From the NCBI GenBank assembly GCA_018873225.1, contig JAEILZ010000009.1, forward strand, positions 1,479,501 through 1,543,500: a DNA stretch of 64,000 nt. Direction: 5' to 3'. Shown piece after piece: positions 31,117 through 43,008 of the stretch. Position numbers and translations under genes: made by a program. Below the pieces are notes generated by a model, which saw only the letters and a list, made by a program, of their open reading frames with translations, was not told where the DNA came from and did not search any database. Each line of letters starts with the position of its first letter. The stretch's first letter is position 1. This DNA comes from [Phialemoniopsis] sp. UDSM-2020. Lineage: Eukaryota; Ascomycota; Sordariomycetes; Thyridiales; Thyridiaceae.

Positions 31117-32757
31117 ATGCGCTCAGACCATCAGGCCCTATCTCGACGCAGGCAAAGGATGGAACATCTCAGAGCATTGGTCCGCGGTGACCAACACAAA
31201 TACAGCCGGATACCCGAGCCAGCAGGAGCCGATGCATCTCAAACGAGACAACAAACATGGTCTAAGAGAAACAGGCGCCCGCTGAAGCTCATCATGATCA
31301 CTCTGAGCGTCGGATTCGTACTCTTGGTGGCGACTATCTTTGCGTAGGTTCTATCATAGCACCACTAATCTCCTAACAACCAGCAGAGCTCAGCTAACAA
31401 CTGCACAATCAGACCTGGTGGCTATGGAAAACGCCGGGCTTCACCCCCTCACATGTGTGATACACCCGATACGGGGTTTCGGTGTAATAAGTCCATCACG
31501 CACTCCTGGGGGATGTACTCTCCCTTCTTCTCCGTACCCTCGGAGATCTCCCCTGAGATACCCCAAGGTTGCCACATCACGTTTGCTCAGGTACTTGCTC
31601 GTCACGGTGCCCGCGACCCTACTGCGGGCAAGACCAAGATCTACCACGACATGATTGAGCAGATCCACACCACCGTGTCTGACTACAGGCCAGCATTCGC
31701 CTTTATCAAAGACTACAAGTACACATTAGGTGCGGACCAATTGACACTATTCGGACAACAGCAAATGGTCAACGCTGGCATTAGATTCTATGACCGCTAC
31801 CAGGACCTGGCCAAGGATACGACACCTTTCATTCGGGCGTCTGGCCAGGACCGAGTCATCGAGTCGGCGCAGAATTGGACATTGGGCCTCCATAACGCCC
31901 GTGCTGCTGATCAGCATTCATCTCCTGACGCCTTTCCATACAACATGATAGTGCTTCCGGAGCACACTCCCTTCAACAATTCGCTGAGTCATGGTCACTG
32001 CAGTGCGTTCGAAAGCTCTACAGATGGCGAGGTTGCGCAGGCTACATATCTGGAGCAGTTTGGGCCTCACGTCCTCGCTAGGCTCAACGAGGGCTTGCCG
32101 GGAGCTAACCTGACCTTACAACAAGTTATTCACATGATGGACTTGTGCCCCTTTAACACTGTTGCGGATGATAACGGAAGGCTATCAGAATTCTGTACAC
32201 TGTTCACCGAGGATGATTGGCATGACTACGATTACTACGCCTCCTTGGGCAAGTGGTACGGCTATGGCAACGGCAACCACCTTGGATCTTCTCAGGGCGT
32301 CGGTTACGTGAATGAGTTGATTGCCAGGCTGACGTCAACGCCCGTGCACGATCATACAACGACGAACACTACTTTCAACAAAGACCCAAAGAACTTTCCG
32401 CTAGAGGCGGTGCTGTATGCAGACTTTAGCCACGACAACGACATTTCCGGTGTATTCGCTGCCATGGGTCTGTACAATGCCACCGAGCCTCTATCCAAGT
32501 CTCAGAGAAAGTCCGCATCTGAGACAAACGGCTACTCTGCGAGCTGGGCCGTGCCCTTTGCTGCACGGATGTACGTGGAAAAGATGACATGCTCCGGGAG
32601 CACCGACGAGCTTGTACGGGTGCTTGTGAACGACAGGGTCATACCGCTGCAGAACTGCAAAGCAGACAGCCAGGGAAGATGCAAGCTGAGCAAGTTTGTG
32701 GATAGCCTGAGCTTTGCTCGAGAGGGAGGGCTGTGGGATCAGTGCTCTGTGGAGTGA
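31117..32757 (+). CDS. Membrane-anchored histidine acid phosphatase (phytase type)
   Basis: Phosphomonoesterase of the histidine-acid phosphatase branch; fungal relatives release phosphate from phytate. Exon 1 is 31117-31343 and exon 2 is 31413-32757; 523 aa. Seen: a basic cytosolic head, one hydrophobic segment at about 56-76 (LKLIMITLSVGFVLLVATIF), then the lumenal catalytic domain: CDTPDTGFRC, the nucleophile motif RHGARDP (R139, H140), and the proton-donor HD in DFSHDNDIS (about H416, D417). Conserved Cys residues and several NxT/S sequons (NWT, NNS, NLT, NTT, NAT) fit a secretory protein. Secreted phytases normally have a cleavable signal peptide; here the hydrophobic stretch lies about 55 residues in and looks like a type II signal anchor. 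An in-frame ATG at 31159 would shorten the head by 14 residues. The intron has a GCTAAC branch. Confidence 0.88.
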
Positions 32758-33989
32758 TACCCCTTTTACGTCTGCAAAAGACATATGAGAACCTAAAATT
32801 AGGGGCTATCGTCAGCCCTGGTCTGTCACCGATACATGCCCAAATTGCCTTCAATTCCTCATGGCCACTTGTATCAAGGAAGATCATTCACATGCTTGAT
32901 CGACGACCACGGCGGAGACGACGGGCATCCTTCTGCCTGGGTCTTCCAAGGCAGTGCCCTGAGACATGCAGAAGTGGCATGCAAAGGGTCGCAACGAATT
33001 GCCTTGCGGGAACGGTCCGCACCTCGGCCAACTTTCGGAGCGTTTCTTGACGCATTGTGTAATAGAAAACGGCGCGGCTGCAATCGGATTCTGCGAATCT
33101 AAGACACGCATGTAGTGAGTGAGGCTTGGACAGCAGTGGAGGACGGGCCAATGAGAAGCAGATCCAAGGATGCGAGGGATCGGCACGGGAGGCTTTGTCG
33201 TGCGCGGGGCTGAAACTCGCGGCTTCGGTCATGATGCATTCTAACGGCGGTGGTTCGCTATTTCAGAGAGCCAATGACAAGCAATGGAGGACTTATGTCT
33301 TGAAGATGCACAAAAAATGACGAGGCATCAACTTTCAAGATCCAATAGAGCAAGTAGCATAGCATAGCCCAACATGTCAGCTTGATGCCCGAAGGAGATT
33401 TGGTCTATAGAACGACCATGTTATCATTCGTATTGTTTTTAAATCCAGAGATTCCAATCAACAACAAGCTAGACAATGTACGGAGTACAGGCTTAATTCA
33501 CATTGAAGATATCAATCATCGAAAGGCACCCAGAACCCTTGCTCATACTGGTAGCCCTTAGTTACACGTTGGACTGGAGTTGGCAGGGGTCCTGGCCCAG
33601 CCGTCGGTCCGCTAGGCCCGCTTGGTCAGTGCAGTGGGCCAGTCAAAGTTAATTCCATGGATTAATATTATGCTGCTAAAAGCAGAACAAAGAACATGGG
33701 AAAGACGGCCAAGAGGCCCCACTTGCTTCTAGAGCTTATCTGCTGGCCCGCAAACGTCAGCAGCGCAGCCAAACCCCAGATCCCGCCTTGATTGCTCGCC
33801 TGCCACCCACAATCACCAGCTTCCCCCAATTCACCACCATCCCTTCCCATCTCTTGCCACACCACGGCACGCCCAATGCGCGGCCCAGCCCAACCGATCT
33901 GAGTCCAGCATACCATTTCCAGCATATCCGGTCTCACGTAGTGCATGTGAACCCCGGGCGCGCGCAATCGAGTCAGCCAAACCGCAGCG
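32758..33989. promoter_or_regulatory. 1.2-kb intergenic region
   Basis: This contains the phytase 3' region and the promoter of the small membrane protein gene. It is AT-rich around 33300-33500 and again near 33650. Overlapping short ORFs on both strands lack domains. Nothing else is supported. Confidence 0.5.
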
Positions 33990-34799
33990 ATGAACACCGC
34001 CGGTGTCATCGTCCTCGTCCTCGTCCTCTTCCTTGTCGGAGGGGCCGTCGGCTGGGTCATCTTCACCCGCTGGCGAGCGCAAAGACTAGGGGTAAGTAAA
34101 AGATTCTTGCATGCGAACATCCTTGAATTCGCGAAACCATTCCCCTCTTCAAGCTACACACCCTCGCGAGCATGCGCACACGCGGTCCAACCCCCAGGCT
34201 AACCACTCACCGTGTCTCCGCAGCTCCCGCCCCCGTCCTGGTCCTCCTTCATCCCCTTTGTCCACTCGGAGCCCTCGTACGGCGTCCAGCCCGCGCGCGG
34301 TGGCGTCGTCGGCTGGTTCAACGAGCAGCTCCGCAAGTTCCGCAACCGCAACAACCGGAGCGCCACCGGCGCGTACGAGGGCGCCTCGGGCGGGTCGCAC
34401 GTCGGCACGGGCAGGCAGGGCCGCGCCGGGTTCGGTCCCCTGGACCCGGACGACGCGTGGGACGCGCGCGTCGGCGCCGAGGCCGACATGTACGGACCCA
34501 GCAGCTACTACGAGGAGCAGGAGCTCGGGTCGCACCCGCAGCACGGCGGCTCGAGCTACACGATGAACCTGGCCACGGACGAGGAGGCTGGTGGTGGCCA
34601 CTCGCGCGGGCGGACCGGCGGCCGCCGCGCGAACCCGTTCGAGGACGATGCGGAGCCGAGCAACATGAGCCTGCGGGGCGTGAGCCCGCGGCCGATCGAC
34701 ACTTCGGCCACGCCGGCCAAGAAGAGCGGCCCCAAGGACTCTGGGAGCGCCGAGAGCAGTCCCACGGAAAGGAGATCGGTCTTTAGAGAAAACGTGTAA
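33990..34799 (+). CDS. Small single-pass membrane protein, uncharacterised
   Basis: Exon 1 is 33990-34091 (34 codons), intron 34092-34223 (132 nt, GTAAGT to CCGCAG), exon 2 is 34224-34799; 225 aa. Seen: an N-terminal transmembrane helix at residues 5-27 (GVIVLVLVLFLVGGAVGWVI) with a basic flank RWRAQR, so the C-terminus is predicted cytosolic; a Pro/Trp block LPPPSWSSFIPFV; a conserved-looking helix GWFNEQLRKFRNRNNR; and a long disordered tail with Gly, Ser and acidic clusters, including RRANPFEDDAE, where NPF is a possible EH-domain ligand. No enzymatic motif is visible. The two hydrophilic blocks near the membrane suggest a conserved fungal family whose function I cannot name. Confidence 0.78.
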
Positions 34800-35437
34800 G
34801 ATTCAGAGATATGTAGGGACGACTTTGTATGCGACTTTGTTGCGAGGGACAATCGGTCTGGACGGGACGAGGATTCTGGGTTTGCGTCATGGAATTGTTG
34901 AATTGGAGGTCGGCCACACTGTATTGATTTCCATTGGATCTAGGCTTATTGCGAGCAAAGGCATATCATATTATTGTTAAGTCTCTGCGAGATCTCGGGC
35001 GGCATTTCTGTGTTGGTGGGACCTAGTTGGCGTTGGCGGACTGGGATGACAAATACATACAGTACATTGCCTTTTCATCGGACGAGCTTTTCGATCATGG
35101 GAGCCAAGCGACCGGAAAATTGATCTTGACATCTGAACTTGATCCGACTTATCACACAAGACTAAACCGGGTTTTATCCTTGCACTCTTTGAGGGCATGC
35201 TGGCACTCCGGTTTCAAGTCCGGCGGCTCGGCGCTCGCTAAACGGCATACCTTGCTTAGGCCCCGCAGGTCCCGCCGTGTCGGCCCCATTAGGCCTCCGT
35301 CATGGGGATCAATGCCCCTCTAAATATTCATCTCAGCATTACCCCTCCAATTCAAGAGCTGTCAACATCACCAAGCCAAGCCGTCTTGTACGCCCCTAAT
35401 AAGATTTGACTCGAACCAGTTACGCAAGCAACCCAAA
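34800..35437. promoter_or_regulatory. Intergenic region, inositol-monophosphatase promoter
   Basis: This 638-base region has an AT-rich TATA-like string CTAAATATTC near 35322-35331, about 110 bases before the ATG at 35438, and a pyrimidine-rich leader. No gene is supported. Confidence 0.5.
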
Positions 35438-36498
35438 ATGGCCGACGTTAACCTACAAGAGATTCACGACACGCTGCTGTCAATCGCCTTTGAGGCCGGT
35501 CGGATGATCATGGCGGCCAACCCCAACGACATCTCGACCGGCACCAAGCTGAACTGTAAGAGCTTCCCGATTTGACCTTGCGGCCCAATGCGCAAGGCTT
35601 TCCGCAGCAAGATACAATTGTTTTTTTTTTTTTTTTTTCAAATCACTTCATCTTATCGATTGACTACCCAATGGACTGACCCCCGCCTGCAGCCGTCGAC
35701 ATCGTCACCGAGACCGACCAAGCCGTGGAGAAGATGGTCTCGACGAAACTGCGCGCCGCCTACCCGTCCTACGAGTTCGTCGGCGAGGAGACGTACGAGG
35801 CCGGCGTCACCAAGATCACCGACGCGCCCACCTTCATCGTCGACCCCATCGACGGCACGACAAACTTCATCCATGGCTTCCCCAACGCCTGCATCTCCCT
35901 CGGCTTCGCCCTGGCCCGCCGCCCCGCCGTCGGCGTCGTCTACAACCCCTTCCAAGACCTGCTCTTCACGGGCATCCAGGGCAAAGGGTCGTTCATGCAG
36001 CGCAACGCCTCCCTCGCCGCCGGCGCGGGCCAGGGCGAGCGCCAGCGCCTGCCGCTCTCGGGGGCCGGGCGGACGCCGCTCGGCGACCTGAGCACGGCGC
36101 TCGTGGCCGTCGAGTGGGGCTCGAGCCGCGACGGGCCCAACTTCGACCTCAAGGTCGAGGTGTTCCGGCGCCTGGCTGCGAGCAAGGAGACGCCCGGCGG
36201 CCGCATGTGCCACAGCCTGCGGTGCCTGGGGTCCGCGGCGCTGAACCTGTGCGCCGTCGCCGCGGGACAGGTCGACTGCTACTGGGAGGGCGGGTGCTAC
36301 GCGTGGGACGTGTGCGCCGGCTGGGCCATCCTCGCCGAGGCGGGCGGCATCATGGCCGACGGCAACCCGGGCAGCTGGGAGCCGGCGATCGACGCGCGGA
36401 CGTACCTGGCCGTGCGGGGCGCGGCGAAGGGGCAGAGGGAGCTGGTCGAGGAGTTTTGGGGGGTGATTGGGGATGGCAAGATGGACTACAAGCACTGA
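35438..36498 (+). CDS. Inositol-monophosphatase family enzyme
   Basis: Mg2+/Li+-sensitive phosphomonoesterase, probably dephosphorylating inositol monophosphate; the family also contains fungal quinate-cluster proteins (QutG/qa-x), so the substrate is inferred. Exon 1 is 35438-35555, intron 35556-35692 (137 nt), exon 2 is 35693-36498; 307 aa, usual length. Seen: TETD near residue 45; GEE at 70-72; the metal-binding motif DPIDGTTNFIHGFP at 90-103; and the second motif CYAWDVCAGWAILAEAGG near the C-terminus, which supplies the third metal Asp. All expected metal ligands are present. An SLR-type block (HSLRCLGSAALNLC) stands in the middle. The intron carries an 18-T run between donor and branch region. 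Confidence 0.94.
35621..35638 (+). repeat. T18 homopolymer within intron
   Basis: Eighteen consecutive T residues lie in the middle of the single intron of the inositol-monophosphatase gene. Length is likely variable between strains and error-prone in sequencing. It does not touch the donor, the acceptor or the downstream CTGAC branch candidate. Confidence 0.9.
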
Positions 36499-39400
36499 AA
36501 GGGTTTCGTCATGGAAGGGGGGTAGTCATTCCCCCTTTTGACGGTCAACTTGAAGGTATATAGAGATTGGATATTTCATATAGATCGCGCCTGGAGCGTT
36601 AAAAGTTAATAGAGTAGATCTGATCGATCCAATATAGTTGTCAAAGCTGTAGTTATACGGAAATGATGAATCTGCAACATCAAGTACATAGACTCACAGC
36701 AGTCGGGAAAAACAACATTGCCTCCTTGAGACTCGAAAGATGCTCCTCAACGAGACGTCACAAGAGCCACCTATCGTGATCACTGCAAATTTCTAACCCT
36801 TTGTATAATCTACAGTGCTACTGGAGCGTGTAGCCTGGCTCCGATCTTACTCTTATGTCTTTCATCAAATCCTGGTTCCGTCAATAGCTTTTGTGTACTG
36901 ATAGATATTCTGATCTTGAGCCAGTACGTCTATTACCTACCTATAATCAATCATTTGATGTGATTGCCGCTTTCAACTACCCGTCTTGTGGTCATGTCGC
37001 CGGTCCCCCAACAGCAAACAGAAAGAGAGGAAGAGTCAAGTCTGTCACTGCAACGCCGAATGCAGTGGCCATAGCGCTTGGCGGCCCAGATGTGACAAGT
37101 ATGATTGCTCGCGCCTCGGAAGTCAATCCGGACGTTCTTTGCTTTATCTGGTAGCATAGTATATCCTATCTTTATTTCACCTAAGATGCAGGAATCCTGT
37201 ACGGGGACGGGAAACGCTTACACGTTCTGCAAGGATCGACTTTTTCAGCACGAGAAATCGAACGAAACCCAAGACGACACATCATGCAGAGCCGGATCTA
37301 GATCTAGGGTCGTTCCGCAACGTCCGCAAGGGTTCGCGCGATACCCGACTGGTGCAGCATCAGCGGACCTAGTCGGGCTAAGCCCTTGGACAAGTCGCCA
37401 CCTCCACAAGCAAATAATCTGTGGCTCGACGATCTGTTCTTGCCTCTTGAGCTGGTCTGAGCTTGCCCACCAAGATCTACAACGGTCACAAGGCGGCAGC
37501 TGGTACAGCAAAGATAAAAGAGGCGAATCGACGGAGAGAGGCGTCTCCCGTCAGCGCCACTGGCGGATGTAGATCCGTTCACCGTCCCATCCCGTGGCAC
37601 TATGTGCGAGCAATCACCTGCAGCACGGCCCGGAAACACACATTCAAGCCATCAGAGCACAGGGCATGTACATGATTCGCATGATACTGTGAAGGCCCAC
37701 AGGTTGAACGGTCAAAGCCCCAAGGAAGATTGACAGGCATTCTTGACATCGTGACTAGATTATAGCACTAGTCCGTGGTGTCTTCCGTCCTAGATCGGTC
37801 GACATTGCATATTTTGCGACTAGACCGGCTTCAGGGTCCCTCCTTCACTGAGGCGCTAGAAGAAGTCGCATAGCGTCGAGGACAAGCGTGTTTCCCTAGC
37901 GGTTGCAATCTCACCAGTGCTAGGCTCCAGTATCCCACGGTCACAAGGGGGAAACGGAGTGGGGGACACCACGAGGGTTGCAATTTCAAGAATTCGGGGT
38001 CTAGAAGAGAACCGCCTACTGGCAAAAAGAGGGTGTGAAGACGCGCATGGCTTTGTTTACATGAAGTTTCGGGAGACCTGGCCCGTCATGCTTGTCGTCA
38101 GCCCGAGATGTGCCAGCAGGCCGAGGTGCTGGAACCAAGGCAAGAGGAGTGAGACCAAGACAAATAGTGGAATCTTCACTCGTGATGGTTTCATGCCTTC
38201 AAAAGAAACGGGATAAATCCAGAGAAGCCATCATGGAGTTATCTGCGAGGCGGTCGGCCAGCAGCAGAGTAAGCAGGCCTGCTTGCGAACGGTTTCAACA
38301 TGAATCCTGGACAAGACAGGACAAGGAAAGATGGGCGGAGAAGGTTACATCCCATCCCAGTGTGCGCGGTGCAGAAGCTGGACATGCATATGCATCCGTG
38401 CTTGCCATGGATCCCTCGACCTCCCTCCCAGCCCACTGCAGGTGGAACCGCACTAGGTTGGTCTAAATTGGCGAGGTGGGTAGGTGAACGGTCTATCGGG
38501 GTCAACACCAGAAAAGCCGACTGACGATCCTCGAAGGTCAAGCGACACGCGTTTGGATTCGAGGTGGTGGAACAGCCTGTGCTGTCTCGTCAGACCACAC
38601 ATCCTACATCCTGAGATACAAAATATCGGCTGTGCTACAGAAAGCTACGAGAAGAGCGTACACAAGCGGCCCGGGCACTGCGACCTGCCGAAAGAACTGT
38701 AAAGTGATCGACATGGGATGGTATTGTGAATAAAATCACCCGAGTCTTGCGTCGGGACGTAGGAGATGAAGAGGAGAAAGTGTTTGTGAGATGAGATCGT
38801 GCGACGGTGTTTGGGGGCGGCATGGTGGTGCAGGTGGTTGATTAACCGCCGGTGTCGGCATGCCATTGGGCAGAGGCGAGCATTGCTGCACGTCGCCGCC
38901 ATCTGCGTGTGCGAGATGCAGAAACATGCAATAGAAGGCACATTAGTCACAGCAATGATACGGGATGCTCTAGGTAAACAAATCGAGATCCATGGTGAGC
39001 AGGCCGAAAAAGGGAAGTCGGGAGGCCCGGTGGGAGTTCGGTAATTGATGCACCGTACGTTGTTGAAGTGTGATGGTGTGTGGTCTGGCTCAGGCTGTTT
39101 CTCGTTCGTTGCCTGCAGCCACTTTTATTTTCCTTCTCCTCATTTGCGTGTTTGGATTGGCGTATGTAGGGTTTGGTAATTTCTGGCCAAGTGGAAAAAA
39201 ACGACGAACAAGTCAGCCGCATGATGCTTGTAAGACCCATGTTCTTCAAAGCTTTGACGTAACAGGTTACGATCCCGTTTTCTCTTTCCCCGCCTCCAAG
39301 AACTGACCAGGATCAAACATCAGGCTAGCACACAGCAATAAGACGATGGCCAGTCCTGTCTTGTCTGTGAAGCTGCATGTCAACAACAGCTCTAACCTAC

Positions 39401-39849
39401 GCAAATGAGGGGAGAGAGTGAATGCGTGTGCGCGGGTGTGTGTGGTGTGTGCCAGACCGCCTGTTTGGCACCAGTTTGGAGTTTGGTCCGGCAGTCAAGA
39501 AATGGATGCAATCAAGGGGAACTCCAAGAGATAAAAACATGAATAGCATTGATATTATACCGCGAGGCAGCCATTGACACTCATTTTCTGAAAAGCTGCA
39601 CGTATGTATGAGCGGATGCATCGGGCGTTGGTGATGGCGGGCCGTGGCGGTGGCAGGAGGTTGAAGTGATCTCGATGAGTGGTCGTTGGAAGAAGGAGCG
39701 AGGTCGCAGGTTGCTCCGCCGCCTTCAAGGATTAGCGTGAATGGGTTCCCTCGATAATGCTAGAAATTTCCAAGGCTAAGGCAGGTGCGGCACTCGGTCG
39801 TCCATCTTGAATTTTTATCCAATTAGCGACTGCCGTCAGCAAATCAGTA

Positions 39850-39940
39850 CGGATAAAGTGATAGGACGACTGGGACAGACGACGTCAGCTCCACAAAACA
39901 GGACAACGTCCTCCGGCTCCTTCGCCGCTGATTGGCCAAT
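39850..39940. promoter_or_regulatory. Cluster of GATA, CRE-like and palindromic CCAAT sites
   Basis: Two GATA cores lie at about 39852-39855 and 39861-39864, a GACGTCA bZIP-type site at 39881-39887, and the perfect palindrome ATTGGCCAAT at 39931-39940, which carries a CCAAT box on each strand. Such sites bind GATA factors, ATF/CREB-type bZIPs and the HAP/CBF complex. They lie 1.3-1.4 kb from the MFS ATG, so a distal promoter or a long leader is inferred. Confidence 0.45.
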
Positions 39941-40891
39941 TCAATCAAAAGAGGCAGTTGCTGAAGGACGAAAAAGGGCAGAAAAAAGCCCGTGTCACCC
40001 TTGTCAGACGCTAGTGATCGCGAGAGAAAAACGCCGCTAGCGGGCAGGTGGGCCTTCGGTGGGAGCTAGCGCTGTAGCAGCCCGAGAGCGGGGGGGCCGT
40101 CGCCTGCATATGCGCACATGTCTATCAAAAGACCGCTCCAGGCTTGCCTGCGCCCACGCAGATTTGGTGGTGTGTAGGCTGCTGGTCCAAGCTGGTCGCA
40201 TTATGCCCGCCGCCGCACTTACTCGCACCAAGTCTGGTCTTGTCCTCCAGTTCTTCCACTCTCTGTTTTTTTTTCTTCCCACCACCCTGCCGATCAGAGG
40301 GGCTGTTGGTTCATGTTGCTCATTCACACAAAAGTCGCCTCAATATCCCGACCGGGGCAGCGGTGAGCATTGTCTCACCTTTGATTCTCCGTGATCTTCT
40401 GTCACTCAGAGACAACAAACATTTATGGTATCGATCAACTGACGGCTGTTACTCGTTCGTACTTTCGTTCAATACACGTACGTAATGTTGTGAGTGAGTC
40501 TGTTGCCAAGAAAGGTGAGCGAGTGTGGTGGATCTTGTCATTGAGTCCTGTCCGTGTTTTCCAAGGACCTGTGTCTCGCCTCCACCGTTTCTCCTACACT
40601 TCCCGGCCTGCTCCCTTGTCGGCCGGGTCCTGCGTGAGCATGAGCAAGGTCTCCATCATCCTGGCCCGGTTGCAGCTCCACTTGGAAGCAACCGCCCCTC
40701 CACACCCAAGTCCTTTCGTGCATCAATCTTTTTTATCTCCCAGCAAGCGCATCTTTACCCGCCCGACTCTCAAGTTGATGTCGCGCCAAGTCCGGCCTCA
40801 GTCCGGACTGCGCTTGCCGGCGGTGTCCACCAAATTTCTGATCCCACCGGGTGCCACCCCAGACTCACCTATTTGTATGTCGCTGCCGTGA

Positions 40892-40950
40892 CTCCTCCCC
40901 TTCTTCCTCCCTCTCCTCCTCCTTCTTTTCTTTTTTCTTCTTGTTTCCTC
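40892..40950 (+). promoter_or_regulatory. Pyrimidine-rich tract upstream of MFS gene
   Basis: About 59 bases are nearly all C and T. In filamentous fungi such CT tracts often precede transcription start sites of well-expressed genes. The distance to the ATG (about 320 bases) fits a promoter-proximal role. Confidence 0.45.
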
Positions 40951-41273
40951 GAGATCAAGCAAATACGAATAGCTTCATTTGACTCCTGCATCATCCTATA
41001 GAAAGGAGTACTGTCTTACTCTCGTGCCTATATCCTACGTGCATCTCTTTGTTATCCGGCACCCTGTCGAGCATCACCTTGCTCCAGAATACAGATTGAA
41101 CACTACCCGGGTGACAAAAATATTGATATACCACGTCGTCACATTCACCACGCCAACGAGGGCTTCTGTACCAACCACGCCCACGCGACGACACAACACT
41201 TGCAATTCTTGCTAGCTCTCGCTGCCAAGTGTTGTGTCCATTAGTCGTAAGACTTGCACCATCTGGGAAGGCA

Positions 41274-43008
41274 ATGGCTCTAACCAAACAGAGATACTCT
41301 CGCAAAACCGATGACTTCCCAACGCTGCAGCTCTTCGTCCTCGGTACGTGCTAGGCCCTTTCACCATCATTGCTGATGCGCCCCATCCTGTCACAAGTTG
41401 CGCGTACTGATCAATCCTCACAGCCATTGTGCGACTCGCAGAGCCCATCGCCTTAACCTCCATCTTTCCCTATGCCTGGGCCCTCGTTAAGCAATTCGAA
41501 ATCGGAAACGAAGAAGATGCCTCCTTCCACGCCGGTCTGCTCATCTCCTCCTTCTCGCTCGCCGAGGCCATCATGGGCATGTACTGGGGCGGCGTTTCTG
41601 ACAAGATTGGCCGCAAACCCGTCCTGCTCCTTGGTTGTATAGGAACGATGTTTAGCATGGTTATGGTTGGTTTTGCTTCCAACATCTGGATCGCTCTCAT
41701 TGGCAGAGTTCTGGGTGGTCTTCTCAATGGCAACATCGGTGTCATCCAGACCATGGTTGGAGAGCTGGTCACCAAGCCTGAACATGAGCGTAAGTCGGCT
41801 CCTCATGGACGATCACCTCTGTCGGCAGATCACTAACAGTGCCTCTAGCTCGAGCATATTCCATCATGCCTTTTGTCTGGTCAGTGGGCACTATCATTGG
41901 CCCTGCCATTGGAGGAACGTGCGCCAACCCCCATGAGTCCTTCCCCAACCTCTTCTCTGATAAGGGCATCTTTGCCAAGTTCCCTTATCTTCTCCCCAAC
42001 CTCCTCTGTGCTTTGCTCCTCCTTGTCAGCATCGTTCTGGGTTATGTCTTTTTGGAGGAAACCCACCCTGACATGAGGACTCGCGTCCCCTTGCCAGTCG
42101 AGACCTACGTCTCTGACGAGACCCCGCTGATGGAGACATCAGACGCAATGAAGCGGCCGGCCGTGGACATGCGAGATGAAACTTATGGGACCTTCAGGAG
42201 CCAGGACAGCACCGAGGAGTCCCAGGTGCAGTGGGCGCGGGAGGAGAAGCGGTCCAACACCAGCATCTTCTCCAAGCGTATCATGTCCGTCGTACTTGCT
42301 CTGTCGATTTTTACGTATCACTCGATGACGTACGATCACCTGCTTCCGATCTTCTTCGAAGATACGCGAGCTCCCAGCCTCGCCATCACAGGCCTAGCCC
42401 AGGGAAGCTTCTTTTACGCTCCGGGCGGTCTTGGTCTGTCTCTCCAAAATGTGGGCATGATCATGGCTGTTAATGGTGCCATTGCTCTTTTCATTCAGGC
42501 GGTAATCTTCCCCGTTGCCGCAGAGCGTGTCGGAGTGTACAGACTGTTCATTCTTGTCACTCTCCTCCATCCTCTGTCCTACCTTTTGGTACCTTTCTTG
42601 CTTTATGTTCCGCAGAATCTTCTCTACCCTGCCATCTATCTATGTCTCACGGTTCGCAATCTTCTCTCCATCCTCGTTTACCCCCTACTTCTCATCTTGA
42701 TCAAGGAGGCCACCCCGAGTCTCTCGGTTCTTGGAAAGGTCAATGGCATGGCAGCCAGCGCTGGAGCTGCCTGCCGAATGATTGCTCCCCCCGTCGCCGG
42801 CTATTTGTACACTATTGGAAGCAGAATCGACTGCACGGCTTTGGCGTGGTATGGTAGTGCCGTGGTTGCTGTCATTGGAGCGTTCCAGTGCTTCTCCGTG
42901 CAGCGCGAGAAGGCCGCCGACGATTTCTCGGCCGAGGAGGCCACAGGCCAGAAAGGAGGCAACGGGACGGTCACCACGATTATCTCCGTTGCGGAGGATG
43001 ACGAGTGA
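41274..43008 (+). CDS. MFS transporter, ZIF/YCR023C-like
   Basis: Twelve-helix major facilitator transporter of the group that includes plant Zinc-Induced Facilitator proteins and yeast YCR023C; usually vacuolar or plasma membrane, substrate unproven. Exons are 41274-41343, 41424-41789 and 41849-43008; introns 80 and 59 nt; 531 aa. Seen: helix 1 (FVLAIVRLAEPIALTSIFPY) formed across intron 1; loop 2-3 motif A GGVSDKIGRKPVLLLG, the MFS signature; helix-rich N-half; PFVWSVGTIIGPAIGG (motif C-like helix 5 region); a long polar central loop of about 80 residues (THPDMRTRVP to SIFSKR) with many Ser/Thr and acidic residues; a second six-helix half with RNLLSILVYPLLLILIKEA; and a short acidic cytosolic tail. 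Start context GGCAATGG is good. Confidence 0.9.

Larger units (their letters stand above)
36499..41273. other. 4.8-kb gene-poor region upstream of the MFS gene
   Basis: This is the largest gap in the window. ORFs up to 166 codons (around 40391-41001) overlap one another, lack domains and sit in what should be the leader of the transporter gene; I do not call them. Two regulatory-looking sites are listed separately. No tRNA, rRNA or transposon reading frame is recognised. A noncoding RNA or a rapidly evolving spliced gene cannot be excluded by reading alone. Confidence 0.5.

Noticed and set aside
35408..35420. tRNA B-box-like string on the - strand (GGTTCGAGTCA)
   Set aside because: No matching A box, acceptor stem or T-stem pairing could be drawn around it; it sits in the inositol-monophosphatase leader.
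40391..41001. Overlapping ORFs of 166 and 158 codons upstream of the MFS gene
   Set aside because: They overlap each other in different frames, have no domain, and run into the pyrimidine-rich promoter tract.
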